A stretch of DNA of 45,295 bases from Variovorax paradoxus (GTDB lineage Bacteria > Pseudomonadota > Gammaproteobacteria > Burkholderiales > Burkholderiaceae_C), in assembly GCF_018614955.1 (NCBI RefSeq), contig NZ_JAGGNV010000057.1:1-45295 (forward strand), read 5' to 3'. Positions 1 to 8,476 of this stretch are shown here, in pieces. A program made the translations under genes and the position numbers. How positions within the stretch are numbered: the first letter of the stretch is position 1; each line of letters starts with the position of its first letter. The notes under the pieces were generated by a model that saw only the letters and a list, made by a program, of their open reading frames with translations, was not told the DNA's origin and made no database searches.

Positions 1-73
1 TTCTCTCCAATCACTGATTTGACCATCAGCTATGGAGTACGTTTTTCAGGGGCAAGGTCATAACCCCTTGTGG

Positions 74-997
74 TCACGTGCCCTGCATGCGCTCGGCAAA
101 GCGCTGTTCTCGAAACTTCTCCACCACGAAATCGACGAAAACGCGCGTCTTCGCCGGCAGCAGCTTTTTGCTCGGGTAGTACAGCGATATCGGCCCCGAG
201 TCGGCATACCAGCCGGGCAGCACACGCACCAGCGCGCCGCTTTGCAGGCCAGGCAGCGCGAAGGCCATCGGCATCAGCGCGATGCCCAGGCCCATCATCG
301 CGGCATGGGCGATCGCCTCGGGGTCGCTGAAGATCAGGCGCGGCTTCGCATCGGCCGCGCCTTCGTCGCCGGCCGCATTGCGCAGCGTCCAGGCCCGCAC
401 CCGTCCGGTAGGCGAGGAGCGCCGCATGATGGCGTCGAAGGCAGCGAGATCCGACGGATGCTTCGGCTCCGGCTTGCCGGCCAGGTACGCGGGCGCCGCG
501 ACCGCCACGACGTGGACGCGCGCCAGCTCGCGCGCCACCACGCCGGGCGTCAGCTCGATGCCGCCGCCGATCGCGGCATCGAAGCCCTCGCCGATCAGAT
601 CGACCTGCCGGTTGTCGAAATGCCAGTCGGGCATGACCGCCGGATAGCGCGCCAGGAACTCGCCGACCAGCGGCACGACGTACGTGCGACCGAAGGCCTG
701 GCCCATGCTGACCTTGAGCGTGCCGGCCGGCTGACCACCGGCTTCGGCCGCGCCGGCCACCGCGTCGGCCAGCGTGCCGAGCGCGCCGCCGATCTGCAGC
801 AGCAGCCGCTCGCCGCTCTCGGTCAGGGTCAGCTTGCGCGTGCTGCGCTGGAACAGGCGCACGCCCAGACCTGCTTCCAGCCGCGCGACGTTCTTGCTCA
901 CCGCCGCAGGCGTCAGGCCGAGTTGCCGGGCGCCGGCGGAGAAGCTGCCGGCCTCGGCGCTGCGGACGAAGGATTCGAGATGGCTCAGGGGCTGCAT
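74..997 (-). CDS. LysR-family transcriptional regulator
   Basis: A 307-residue protein with the classical LysR layout. The N-terminal winged helix-turn-helix contains SFSAGARQLGLTPAAVSKNV and is followed by the linker helix (ARLEAGLGVRLFQRSTRKLT). The rest is a periplasmic-binding-like effector domain to about residue 300. The ATG at 997 is preferred; a TTG two codons upstream is the only competitor. The gene diverges from the SDR oxidoreductase at 1099 across about 100 bp, the usual LysR arrangement, so it probably controls that gene and itself. The effector is unknown. Confidence 0.93.
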   Translation of the reverse strand: MQPLSHLESFVRSAEAGSFSAGARQLGLTPAAVSKNVARLEAGLGVRLFQRSTRKLTLTESGERLLLQIGGALGTLADAVAGAAEAGGQPAGTLKVSMGQAFGRTYVVPLVGEFLARYPAVMPDWHFDNRQVDLIGEGFDAAIGGGIELTPGVVARELARVHVVAVAAPAYLAGKPEPKHPSDLAAFDAIMRRSSPTGRVRAWTLRNAAGDEGAADAKPRLIFSDPEAIAHAAMMGLGIALMPMAFALPGLQSGALVRVLPGWYADSGPISLYYPSKKLLPAKTRVFVDFVVEKFREQRFAERMQGT

Positions 998-1098
998 TTT
1001 CAACTGCGGGTTGAGATTGATAGGGCAGTTTTACGGCTACCGGCAATGCAATGCAATCCCCAAACTACAAGCATTCCACACCACTTCGAAAGCGCACC

Positions 1099-1860
1099 AT
1101 GTCTGCAACCACTTCTTCCAAGCCCGTTCTGGCCGGCAAGGCGGCCTTCATCACCGGCGGCTCGCGCGGTATCGGCGCCGCCATCGTGCGGCGTCTCGCA
1201 GCGGACGGCGCCGCCGTCGCCTTCAGCTACACGAGCAGCGAGGCCGCTGCCAAGGAACTCGCCGGCAGCGTCGAAGCAGCGGGTGGCCGCGCGATCGCGC
1301 TGCGCGTCGACAGCGCCGACGCCGTGGCTCTTCGCACTGCGATCGACCAGGCCGCGCGCACCTTCGGCCGTCTCGACATCCTGGTTAACAACGCCGGTGT
1401 CTTCAAGGTCGGCACGGTCGAAGAGATGTCGCTGGAAGACTTCGACCGCACGCTGAACGTCAACGTGCGCGCCGTGTTCGTCGGCACCCAGGCGGCGGTG
1501 CGCCACATGGCCGACGGCGGCCGCGTCATCACCATCGGCAGCACCAACGCCGAACGCGTGCCGTCCCCGGGTTTCGGCGCCTACGCGATGAGCAAGTCGG
1601 CGCTCACCGGCCTCACGCGCGGCCTGGCACGCGACCTCGGCCCGCGAGGCATCACGGTCAACAACGTGCAGCCGGGTCCGGTCGATACCGACATGAACCC
1701 GGCCGACGGCCCGAACGCAGCATCGATGCATGCGCTGATGGCGCTGCCGCGGCATGGCAGCGGCGCGGACATCGCAGCGATGGTCGCTTACCTCGCAGGT
1801 CCGGAGGCCGGGTTCGTGACCGGCGCCAGCCTCAGCATCGACGGCGGATTCTCGGCCTGA
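1099..1860 (+). CDS. SDR-family NAD(P)-dependent oxidoreductase
   Basis: A 253-residue classical short-chain dehydrogenase/reductase. The Rossmann glycine motif TGGSRGIG is at residues 19-26, NNAG at 97-100, the catalytic Ser near 148, and the YAMSK motif places Tyr162 and Lys166. The C-terminal DGG segment is typical of the FabG-like classical group. Start 1099 (MSATTSSKP) was chosen over an in-frame ATG at 1051 because residues before it do not resemble the family. It is divergent from the LysR gene. Its last 73 bases overlap the 3' end of the opposite-strand MarR gene. The substrate cannot be predicted. Confidence 0.93.
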   Translation: MSATTSSKPVLAGKAAFITGGSRGIGAAIVRRLAADGAAVAFSYTSSEAAAKELAGSVEAAGGRAIALRVDSADAVALRTAIDQAARTFGRLDILVNNAGVFKVGTVEEMSLEDFDRTLNVNVRAVFVGTQAAVRHMADGGRVITIGSTNAERVPSPGFGAYAMSKSALTGLTRGLARDLGPRGITVNNVQPGPVDTDMNPADGPNAASMHALMALPRHGSGADIAAMVAYLAGPEAGFVTGASLSIDGGFSA

Positions 1861-2303
1861 TCATCCTGGCCGGCGACCGACGCGATCAGCCGGTCGAGCG
1901 TGGCGTTCAGCTGCCGCAGATCCTCGGCGCCGACGCCCGCGAACAGCTCGGCTTCGCGCTCCCTCGCCTGCACGCGGACGGTCTCGAACAGCGCCTTGCC
2001 GGCGCTGCTCAGGTAGAGCCGGCTGCGGCGCAGGTCGGTCGGGTCTTCGTGGCGGTGCAGGCGCTTGTGGCGCTTCAGGCCCGCCAGCGCGCGGCTCACC
2101 GCCATCTTGTCGAGGCCGGTGAGCTCGCACAGCTGCGTGGCCGTCAGGCCGGGCTGCACGCCCAGCACGGCCATCGTGCGCCACTCGTTGAGCGTGAGCT
2201 GGTGCTGGCGCCCGACCCGCTGCTGGAAGGGCCGCGCCGTCAGGTTGACGACCCGGACCAGCTTGAAGAAGACCGAGTCCTCGAAGCCGGCTTCGGTGTT
2301 CAT
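1788..2303 (-). CDS. MarR-family transcriptional regulator
   Basis: A 171-residue winged-helix regulator. The recognition region (LTATQLCELTGLDKMAVSRA) and the following wing (HEDPTDLRRSRLYLSSAGK) are the MarR signature. It is the last gene of the E1 alpha/beta operon: its ATG overlaps the TGA of the beta subunit as ATGA (2300-2303), implying translational coupling. The C-terminus runs 73 bases into the convergent SDR gene. MarR proteins usually bind a small aromatic or phenolic ligand. Here it may report on the alcohol/acetoin locus, but that is inference. Confidence 0.9.
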   Translation of the reverse strand: MNTEAGFEDSVFFKLVRVVNLTARPFQQRVGRQHQLTLNEWRTMAVLGVQPGLTATQLCELTGLDKMAVSRALAGLKRHKRLHRHEDPTDLRRSRLYLSSAGKALFETVRVQAREREAELFAGVGAEDLRQLNATLDRLIASVAGQDDQAENPPSMLRLAPVTNPASGPAR

Positions 2304-3304
2304 CCGCACAAGGTCCTGGCGCTTTGAACGATCCGTTCTGCGCCGACGCGCGATTGCGCCTCGAGCACCGGCGAATAGCCGACCGGGATGCGCGGCGCGC
2401 CCAGGCGCGCCACCTTGCATCCTGTCGCTTCGGCCGCGCTGGCCGCGATCTCGGCGCCGAAGCCGGCAGCCTGCACCGCCTCGTGCACCACCAGCAGCCG
2501 GCCCGTGCGCGCGCAGGAGGAGAGCACCGCCTCGCGGTCCCAGGGCCACAGCGTGCGCAGGTCGAGCAGGTCGACGTCGATGCCTTCGGCTGCCAGCGTG
2601 TCGCAGGCGGCGGTACAGGCCTGCATCTGCCGGCTCCAGCTCACCAGCGTGAGCGCGTTGCCGCGGCGCAGCTGCGCGGCTTGGCCGAGCGGCACCACCC
2701 GCGTTTCATCGACCTCGCCGCGCGTTGCCCACAGGTTCTTGTGCTCGATGTAGACCACCGGGTCGCCGCACTGCATGGCCGCGCGCAGCAGCGAATGATT
2801 GTCCTGCGGCGTCGACGGGCAGACCACCACCACGCCCGGGAGGTGCGCGAACCAGGCTTCGAGCGATTGCGAATGCTGCGCCGCCGAGGCGTCCCAGATG
2901 CCGCCCGGCATGCGCGCGACCATCGGCACACGGCCCTGGCCGCCGAACATGAAGCGGTTCTTGGCGGCCTGGTTCACCAGCTCGTCCATGCCGCAAAGCG
3001 CGAAGTCGACCACGCGCATCTCGACCACCGGCCTGAGGCCGGCCAACGCCATGCCGACGCCGGCGCCCATGATCGCGGCTTCGGAGATCGGCGTGTCGAT
3101 CACGCGCTCGGCGCCGAAGCGCTGCTGCAGGCCCCTGTACTGGCCGAAGATGCCGCCGCGGCCGACGTCCTCGCCGAGCACGACCACGCGCGGATCGGCT
3201 TCCATCTCGCGCTGCACCGCCAGCGCTGCGGCTTCGGCATAGCTGAGTTCGCGCACGGTGCTGCCGGCGGCGCGGCCACCCGCAATGTCGCTCGTCATGT
3301 CCAT
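2300..3304 (-). CDS. acoB: E1 component beta subunit, acetoin/2-oxoacid dehydrogenase type
   Basis: A 334-residue transketolase-type beta subunit. Characteristic stretches are VVVLGEDVGRGGIFGQYRGL, the DTPISEAAIMGAGVGMALAG region, the CPSTPQD loop, and a C-terminal transketolase domain (VDLLDLRTLWPWD, then GRLLVVHEAVQAAGFGAEIA). It pairs with the alpha subunit to form the TPP-dependent E1 heterotetramer that decarboxylates a 2-oxo acid or cleaves acetoin. Start 3304 overlaps the alpha gene by 10 bases; a second Met lies at 3298. The 3' end overlaps marR as ATGA. No E2 or E3 gene is present in the window. Acetoin rather than pyruvate or a branched-chain acid is inferred from the AcoR-like neighbour. 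Confidence 0.87.
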   Translation of the reverse strand: MDMTSDIAGGRAAGSTVRELSYAEAAALAVQREMEADPRVVVLGEDVGRGGIFGQYRGLQQRFGAERVIDTPISEAAIMGAGVGMALAGLRPVVEMRVVDFALCGMDELVNQAAKNRFMFGGQGRVPMVARMPGGIWDASAAQHSQSLEAWFAHLPGVVVVCPSTPQDNHSLLRAAMQCGDPVVYIEHKNLWATRGEVDETRVVPLGQAAQLRRGNALTLVSWSRQMQACTAACDTLAAEGIDVDLLDLRTLWPWDREAVLSSCARTGRLLVVHEAVQAAGFGAEIAASAAEATGCKVARLGAPRIPVGYSPVLEAQSRVGAERIVQSARTLCG

Positions 3305-4314
3305 TGGCCCGCTCCGGTGGTCTGCACGTCGGTGAAAGCGGCGCCGGCCTCGGGCCAGGGCGCGGCATCGGCGGCGGCGAGGGCGGCGGTGACCTCCGCT
3401 TCCGCCTCGTCCTCGATTGCATCGAGCAGCGCGGCTTCCGTCCCATCGGCGAGCAGGCGGTCGCGTGCGCGCGCCACCGGATCGGTCTCGAGCGCCGCAG
3501 CCAGCTCGGCCGGATCGCGGTAGGCGGCGAGGTCGACCGACACATGGCCCTTCACGCGGTAGGTCAGCGCATGCAGCAGCCGCGGCCCGCCGCCGGCACG
3601 CACCTCTGAGACCAGCCGGCCCGCGGCCGCATGCACAGCGAACACGTCGTTGCCGTCGACCCGGGTGGCGGCGATGTCCATTGCCTCGGCGCGCGCGGAG
3701 GCGCCGTCGCCGGCGGTCATCGGGCCGCTCGCGGTGGTCGCGCTCCAGCGGTTGTCCTCGCAGACGAAGAGCACCGGCAATTGGTACACCCGCGCCCAGT
3801 TGAGAGATTCGAGAAAGGGGCCGCGGTTGATCGCGCCGTCGCCGAAGAAGCAGACCGTGATCGCATCCTTCTTCTGCAGCTTCTGGGCATGCGCCGCGCC
3901 GACCGCGATCGGCAGCCCGGCCGCGACCACGCCGTTGGCGCCCAGCATGCCGACCGAAAAATCGGCGATGTGCATCGAGCCGCCCTTGCCGCCGTTGAAG
4001 CCGCTGGCCTTGCCGAACAGCTCGCACATCATGCGCGTGAGGTCGGCGCCCTTCGCCAGCGTGTGGCCGTGGCCGCGGTGGGTCGAGGTCAGGTAGTCGG
4101 CAGGGTGCAGATGGGCGCAGACGCCGGCGGGCACCGCCTCCTGGCCGGTCGACAGGTGCAGCGGGCCGCGCACCTTGGCGGCGCCGGCGGCCTCCTGGCC
4201 ATAGGCGCTCACGCCACCCTGGCTGGCCGCCTCGGCAGCATTCTCGAAGGCGCGAATGCGCAGCATCGTGCGGTAAAGCGCGCGCCGCGCGGGCTCGGGA
4301 ATCGGCAAATCCAT
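3295..4314 (-). CDS. acoA: E1 component alpha subunit, acetoin/2-oxoacid dehydrogenase type (TPP-binding)
   Basis: A 339-residue E1 alpha protein. The TPP/Mg2+ motif begins with GDGA at residues 158-161 and ends in CEDN at 185-188. The upstream HRGHGH, the GGKGGSMH segment and GANGVVAAGLPIAVG are all typical of the family. Around residues 31-50, before the conserved STGQEA, there is an extra stretch rich in Gly and Ala compared with the usual sequence I recall. Start 4314 (MDLPIPEPARRAL) is the only Met with a family-like N-terminus. The gene leads a three-gene operon with beta and marR, and its upstream neighbour on the same strand is the AcoR-like regulator. Pyruvate dehydrogenase E1 alpha is the main alternative. 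Confidence 0.87.
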   Translation of the reverse strand: MDLPIPEPARRALYRTMLRIRAFENAAEAASQGGVSAYGQEAAGAAKVRGPLHLSTGQEAVPAGVCAHLHPADYLTSTHRGHGHTLAKGADLTRMMCELFGKASGFNGGKGGSMHIADFSVGMLGANGVVAAGLPIAVGAAHAQKLQKKDAITVCFFGDGAINRGPFLESLNWARVYQLPVLFVCEDNRWSATTASGPMTAGDGASARAEAMDIAATRVDGNDVFAVHAAAGRLVSEVRAGGGPRLLHALTYRVKGHVSVDLAAYRDPAELAAALETDPVARARDRLLADGTEAALLDAIEDEAEAEVTAALAAADAAPWPEAGAAFTDVQTTGAGQWT

Positions 4315-4411
4315 ATCGGCTCCAACGCAGCACACATGTGCGCTTTGCCGAAAATCGTATCGGGCGTGACCAATGCGCGGGAGCGGGCTAACCCGGCCAC
4401 GAGGCCGGCTT

Positions 4412-5599
4412 TCATTCGGGCGCGTTGTGCTGCCAACTCTTGAGCCGGCGATAGAGCGTGCCGCGCGACACCCGCAGTTGGCGCGCGGCATGCGAGATGT
4501 TGCCGTAGTGCGCGGCCAGGGTCTCCTCGATCAGCTTGCGGCTGTGGCCGCGCAGCGTGCCGTCGCTGGCGGGCAGCGGGGTCGGCGCGACCTGCGGCGC
4601 CTCGTCGAGCGGCGTCGAGTCGAGGGGCACTTCGGCCGGCACGTTCACCGCGTGCCGGAAATCGACCCCGTCGTGCGCCTGCAGCCGGGCCTGCAGCCAG
4701 ACGCCGAGTCCGCTCGCGAGCCGCACCGGTTGCGCGGCCTCGTGGCGGGTCATGCGCAGCAGGCCCTCGAGGTCGAGGCCGAACAGCTGTTCGGCATCGC
4801 AAGGCCCGGACTCGGGCAGCCGGCCGATCAGCCGCATGCCGGCCGTGTTGAGCCAGGCCACGGTGCCATCGGGCGCGATGCCGGCCAGGGCCTCGAGCGG
4901 CGTGCCCAGCAGCGCGGGGCTGGCCTGGAAGCGCAGCACCAGCCGGTCCTGCGACTGCGCCTGCAGCAGGCGGTTCTCGATCGTGGTGGCGTAGAGCGCG
5001 ACCATCGACGCTGCATCGAAGCCGAAGCGGCGCGACTCGACCGAGATGTCGAGCACCGCGGCCAGCCGCCCGTGCACGTCGCGGATCGGTGCTGCTGCGC
5101 ACTGCATCTCGCGCAGGTACTCGAAGTAGTGCTCGGCGCCCTGCACCGTGCAGGCCTGGCCGGTGGTCGCCACGATGCCCGGCGCCGTCGTGCCGACCAC
5201 GCTCTCGGCGATGTTGACGCCCAGGCGCGCGGTCTTCTGCAGGATCGGTTGATGCGCCGCGGCCGGGTGGTGCGTGACATGCATGATCACGCCCTGCGCA
5301 TCGGTCAGCAGCACGCGGCAGTCGGTGCCGGCGAGCGAACTTTCCATGCTCGCCAGCTCGTGCCGCGCGGCCTCGAGCAGCTCGCGGTTGCGCCCCAGCG
5401 TGCCGTGCAGGCGGCTCGGCGTGACGGCGTCGAAGGTGATGACGCGGCGCGTGTTGGCATGGGCGCGCGTGCAGCGCATCCACGACTGGAGCACCGCCTC
5501 GCCGACCAGGCCGGAAGGACGCACGCCTTCCTCGAAGAACTGCTGCCGGGCCAGCGCCACGCGCTCGGTGCGCGTGTTGGCGAAGGGGGACAGGGGCAT
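4412..5599 (-). CDS. AcoR-like GAF / Fis-HTH regulator lacking the AAA+ domain
   Basis: A 395-residue protein with the ends of an AcoR-type activator. The N-terminal region (SWMRCTRAHANT, ITFDAVTPSRL) leads into a GAF sensor (roughly residues 75-215, including GVNIAESVVGTTAPGIVATTG), then a PAS-like segment, a Pro-rich linker and a Fis-type HTH (GNISHAARQLRVSRGTLYRR) near the C-terminus. The central sigma-54 AAA+ module (Walker A, GAFTGA) is absent, so full-length AcoR proteins of about 650 residues are much longer. ATG 5599 has an AGGAG site. It diverges from the PQQ dehydrogenase and sits upstream of acoAB on the same strand, so it could control both. It probably binds DNA but cannot open sigma-54 promoters alone. 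Confidence 0.85.
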   Translation of the reverse strand: MPLSPFANTRTERVALARQQFFEEGVRPSGLVGEAVLQSWMRCTRAHANTRRVITFDAVTPSRLHGTLGRNRELLEAARHELASMESSLAGTDCRVLLTDAQGVIMHVTHHPAAAHQPILQKTARLGVNIAESVVGTTAPGIVATTGQACTVQGAEHYFEYLREMQCAAAPIRDVHGRLAAVLDISVESRRFGFDAASMVALYATTIENRLLQAQSQDRLVLRFQASPALLGTPLEALAGIAPDGTVAWLNTAGMRLIGRLPESGPCDAEQLFGLDLEGLLRMTRHEAAQPVRLASGLGVWLQARLQAHDGVDFRHAVNVPAEVPLDSTPLDEAPQVAPTPLPASDGTLRGHSRKLIEETLAAHYGNISHAARQLRVSRGTLYRRLKSWQHNAPE

Positions 5600-5630
5600 G
5601 GTCGTCTCCTGTGATCGAGGAGGCTGAATT

Positions 5631-5647
5631 TGTTCCGCAATGGAACA
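5631..5647. promoter_or_regulatory. perfect palindrome, candidate operator for the AcoR-like regulator
   Basis: TGTTCC at 5631-5636 and GGAACA at 5642-5647 form a perfect 6+6 inverted repeat with a 5-base spacer. It lies in the divergent region between the AcoR-like gene (ATG 5599) and the PQQ dehydrogenase (ATG 5729). Fis-type HTH activators of the AcoR group bind dyads of this general size. Assignment to this regulator is inference from position. Confidence 0.5.
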
Positions 5648-5728
5648 GTCGAGGTCTAGGGAAATCCCGATGGTGAACAAAAGGCGCCCGCGCACCATCC
5701 TTCGATACACAACGACCGGAGACGCACG

Positions 5729-7837
5729 ATGATCAAGACCCACGCCGCGCTCGCGCTCGGCGCGCTGCTGTGCCTGGCCGCCGCACCCGCGTCGGCCCAG
5801 ACCAAGGGTTCCGCCGAGCACATCAAGGCCGTCACGCAGCGCGTGGACGGCAACTTCATCCGCAGCAACGCCGCGAAGACGGCCGACTGGCCCAGCCATG
5901 GCCTCGACTACGCCGAAACGCGCTTCAGCAAGCTCGACCAGATCAACACCGACAACGTGAAGGAGCTCGGCCTCGCCTGGTCCTACAACCTCGAATCCAC
6001 GCGCGGCGTCGAGGCCACGCCGCTGGTGGTCGACGGCATCATGTACGTCACGGCCTCGTGGAGCGTGGTGCATGCGATCGATGCGCGCACCGGCAAGAAG
6101 ATCTGGAGCTTCGATCCGAAGGTCGACAAGTCCAAGGGTTTCAAGGGCTGCTGCGACGTGGTCAACCGCGGCGTCGCGCTCTACCAGGGCAAGATCTTCG
6201 TGGGCGCCTACGACGGCCGCCTGATCGCGCTCGATGCCGCCAGCGGCCAGCCGGTCTGGGAGAAGGACACCATCGTCGACCGTTCGAAGTCCTACACCAT
6301 CACCGGCGCGCCGCGCGTCTTCAAGGGCAAGGTGATCATCGGCAACGGCGGCGCCGAGTACGGCGTGCGCGGCTACATCACGGCCTACGATGCGGCCACC
6401 GGCGACCAGAAGTGGCGCTGGTTCACCGTGCCGGGCGACCCGTCCAAGCCCTTCGAGGATGCCTCCATGGCCAAGGCCGCCAAGACCTGGGACCCGAGCG
6501 GCAGATACTGGGAGGCGGGCGGCGGCGGCACCGCCTGGGACACGCTCGCCTTCGACCCCGAGCTCAACCTCATGTACGTGGGCACCGGCAACGGCTCGCC
6601 GTGGGCGCACAGCAAGCGCAGCCCCAAGGGCGGCGACAACCTCTACCTGTCGTCGATCGTCGCGCTCAACCCCGACACCGGCAAGTACGTCTGGCACTAC
6701 CAGCAGACGCCGGGCGACAACTGGGACTACACCTCGACCCAGCCGATGATCCTGGCCGACCTGAAGATCGACGGCAAGGCGCGCAAGGTGATCCTGCATG
6801 CGCCGAAGAACGGCTTCTTCTTCGTCATCGACCGCAGCAACGGCAAGTTCATCTCGGCCAAGAACTTCGTCGAGGTGAACTGGGCCACCGGCTACGACAA
6901 GAAGGGCCGGCCGATCGAGGTCGCCGCCGCGCGCCAGAACGAGAAGCCCGGTGACAGCATCCCCGGCCCCTTCGGCGCGCACAACTGGCATTCAATGTCC
7001 TTCAACCCGCAGACCGGCCTGGCCTACCTGCCGGCGCAGAACATCCCGCTCAGCCTGATGGACGACAAGGCCTGGAAGTTCAACGAGAACGTGCCGGCCC
7101 GGCCGCATGCCGCGCTCGGCTGGAACACCGCCATGTTCATCAATGCCGAGCCGCCCAAGAGCAAGCCGATGGGCCGTCTCGTCGCGTGGGACCCGGTGGC
7201 GCAGAAGGAAGCCTGGGGCGTCGAGCACGTCTCGCCCTGGAACGGCGGCACGCTGACCACGGCCGGCAACCTGGTGTTCCAGGGCACGGCAGACGGGCGG
7301 CTCGCGGCCTACAACGCCAAGACCGGCGAGAAGCTCTGGGAGACCGCCACCGGCACCGGCGTGGTCGCGGCGCCCGCCACCTACATGGTCGACGGCAAGC
7401 AGTACGTCTCGATCGCGGTCGGCTGGGGCGGCGTCTACGGCCTGGCCGCGCGCGCGACCGAGCGCCAGGGGCCGGGCACGGTCTACACCTTCGTGGCCGG
7501 CGGCAACGCGCCCAAGCCGGAGTTCGTGCAGTACCGCATGGACAAGCTGCTGCAGGGCGTGAAGTACGACCCCGCCAAGGTGCCCGACGGCACGCTGCTC
7601 TACGTGAGCAACTGCGTGTTCTGCCACGGCGTGCCGGGCGTGGACCGCGGCGGCAACATCCCGAACCTGGGTTACATGAACGCGGCAATGATCGAGAACC
7701 TCGACAAGTTCATCTTCAAGGGGCCGGCCATGGAGCGCGGGATGCCGGACTTCAGCGGGAAGCTCAGTGCGGAGGATGTGGAGAAGATCAAGGCCTTCAT
7801 TCAGGGCACGGCGGATGCGATTCGGCCGAAGCAGTAG
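5729..7837 (+). CDS. PQQ-dependent alcohol dehydrogenase with C-terminal cytochrome c (quinohemoprotein)
   Basis: A 702-residue periplasmic dehydrogenase with a signal peptide (ALALGALLCLAAAPASA|QT). The N-terminal part is an eight-bladed PQQ propeller with the adjacent Cys141-Cys142 pair that forms the disulfide ring over PQQ, and PGDNWDYTSTQP carrying the candidate catalytic Asp. The C-terminal domain is cytochrome c: CVFCH starts at Cys629, and RGMPDF supplies the likely axial Met. This is the type II quinohemoprotein layout, oxidising primary alcohols or diols and passing electrons through heme. A GGAGA site precedes the ATG. It diverges from the AcoR-like regulator. With acoAB nearby, 2,3-butanediol or ethanol are possible substrates, but this is inferred. 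Confidence 0.95.
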   Translation: MIKTHAALALGALLCLAAAPASAQTKGSAEHIKAVTQRVDGNFIRSNAAKTADWPSHGLDYAETRFSKLDQINTDNVKELGLAWSYNLESTRGVEATPLVVDGIMYVTASWSVVHAIDARTGKKIWSFDPKVDKSKGFKGCCDVVNRGVALYQGKIFVGAYDGRLIALDAASGQPVWEKDTIVDRSKSYTITGAPRVFKGKVIIGNGGAEYGVRGYITAYDAATGDQKWRWFTVPGDPSKPFEDASMAKAAKTWDPSGRYWEAGGGGTAWDTLAFDPELNLMYVGTGNGSPWAHSKRSPKGGDNLYLSSIVALNPDTGKYVWHYQQTPGDNWDYTSTQPMILADLKIDGKARKVILHAPKNGFFFVIDRSNGKFISAKNFVEVNWATGYDKKGRPIEVAAARQNEKPGDSIPGPFGAHNWHSMSFNPQTGLAYLPAQNIPLSLMDDKAWKFNENVPARPHAALGWNTAMFINAEPPKSKPMGRLVAWDPVAQKEAWGVEHVSPWNGGTLTTAGNLVFQGTADGRLAAYNAKTGEKLWETATGTGVVAAPATYMVDGKQYVSIAVGWGGVYGLAARATERQGPGTVYTFVAGGNAPKPEFVQYRMDKLLQGVKYDPAKVPDGTLLYVSNCVFCHGVPGVDRGGNIPNLGYMNAAMIENLDKFIFKGPAMERGMPDFSGKLSAEDVEKIKAFIQGTADAIRPKQ

Positions 7838-8005
7838 CGCAATCCGGTCCCGCGCCGAGGTGTCGCAAGCTTCAATACCGGACTGCGATTCGGGACAACC
7901 ATGGAAGCCTTCTAGCCATCGGAAAAATCCCATGCGTTCCGCTCGTACGATTCGCCATCGCGCCGGCCTGTGCCTGCCACCGTCGACCCTCCGCGGGAAG
8001 TGCCG

Positions 8006-8476
8006 ATGAGCGCCGAAGCCGTCGGCGCCGAGGAGCTCGCCGGGCTTCTGCGCAGCACCGACCTGGCCAACTCCGCCTTGCTGCGCGGCGACATCGGCGG
8101 CTACCTCGAACTGATCTCGCACACCGAGGACTTCACGCTGATGACGCCCTTCGGCGGCCCGCCCACGCTCGGCTTCACCTGGTCGGACGAGCGGCGAGCG
8201 GAGCTCGCGCGCTTCTTCAGGGGCGGAAGCGGCGACGTGGAGCTGGTTCGGTCGTACGCATCGAGCAGCCTGGTCGTGCTGGTCGTGATCGAACGGCGGC
8301 GGGCCGCGATCGCCCACCTGCCGGAACAGGACTGGTCGCTGCGGGTGACGCTGGTCTATCGCCGCGACGGAGCCGGCGGATGGCAGCTGGCACACCGGCA
8401 TGCCGACCCGCTGGTCCATGGCATCGATCTCGAGCAGGCGGCGGCCATCGCGCGAGGTTCATTCAGCAGACGATGA
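8006..8476 (+). CDS. SnoaL-like / NTF2-fold protein
   Basis: A 156-residue small protein with the pattern of nuclear-transport-factor-2-like folds. It has an N-terminal helix with LANSALLRGDIGGYLELIS, a FTLMTPFGGPPTLG strand region, and a closing sheet ending in TLVYRRDGAGGWQLAHRHAD. Such proteins are often annotated DUF4440 or ketosteroid-isomerase-like, and no catalytic residue can be named. Start 8006 (MSAEAVG) has a GGGAAG site six bases upstream; an in-frame Met at 7970 lacks one. It overlaps by 14 bases the 3' end of the convergent stress-protein gene. The role is unknown. Confidence 0.8.
   Translation: MSAEAVGAEELAGLLRSTDLANSALLRGDIGGYLELISHTEDFTLMTPFGGPPTLGFTWSDERRAELARFFRGGSGDVELVRSYASSSLVVLVVIERRRAAIAHLPEQDWSLRVTLVYRRDGAGGWQLAHRHADPLVHGIDLEQAAAIARGSFSRR

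Noticed and set aside
5671..5685. GG-N10-GC pattern upstream of the PQQ dehydrogenase, as in sigma-54 promoters
   Set aside because: Apart from the GG/GC spacing the bases do not match TGGCACG-N4-TTGC, and the local regulator lacks the AAA+ domain.
4412..6991. Long minus-strand frame extending the AcoR-like gene to 859 residues
   Set aside because: Beyond 5599 the sequence is antisense of the PQQ dehydrogenase with no family features. A clear start with a ribosome site exists at 5599.
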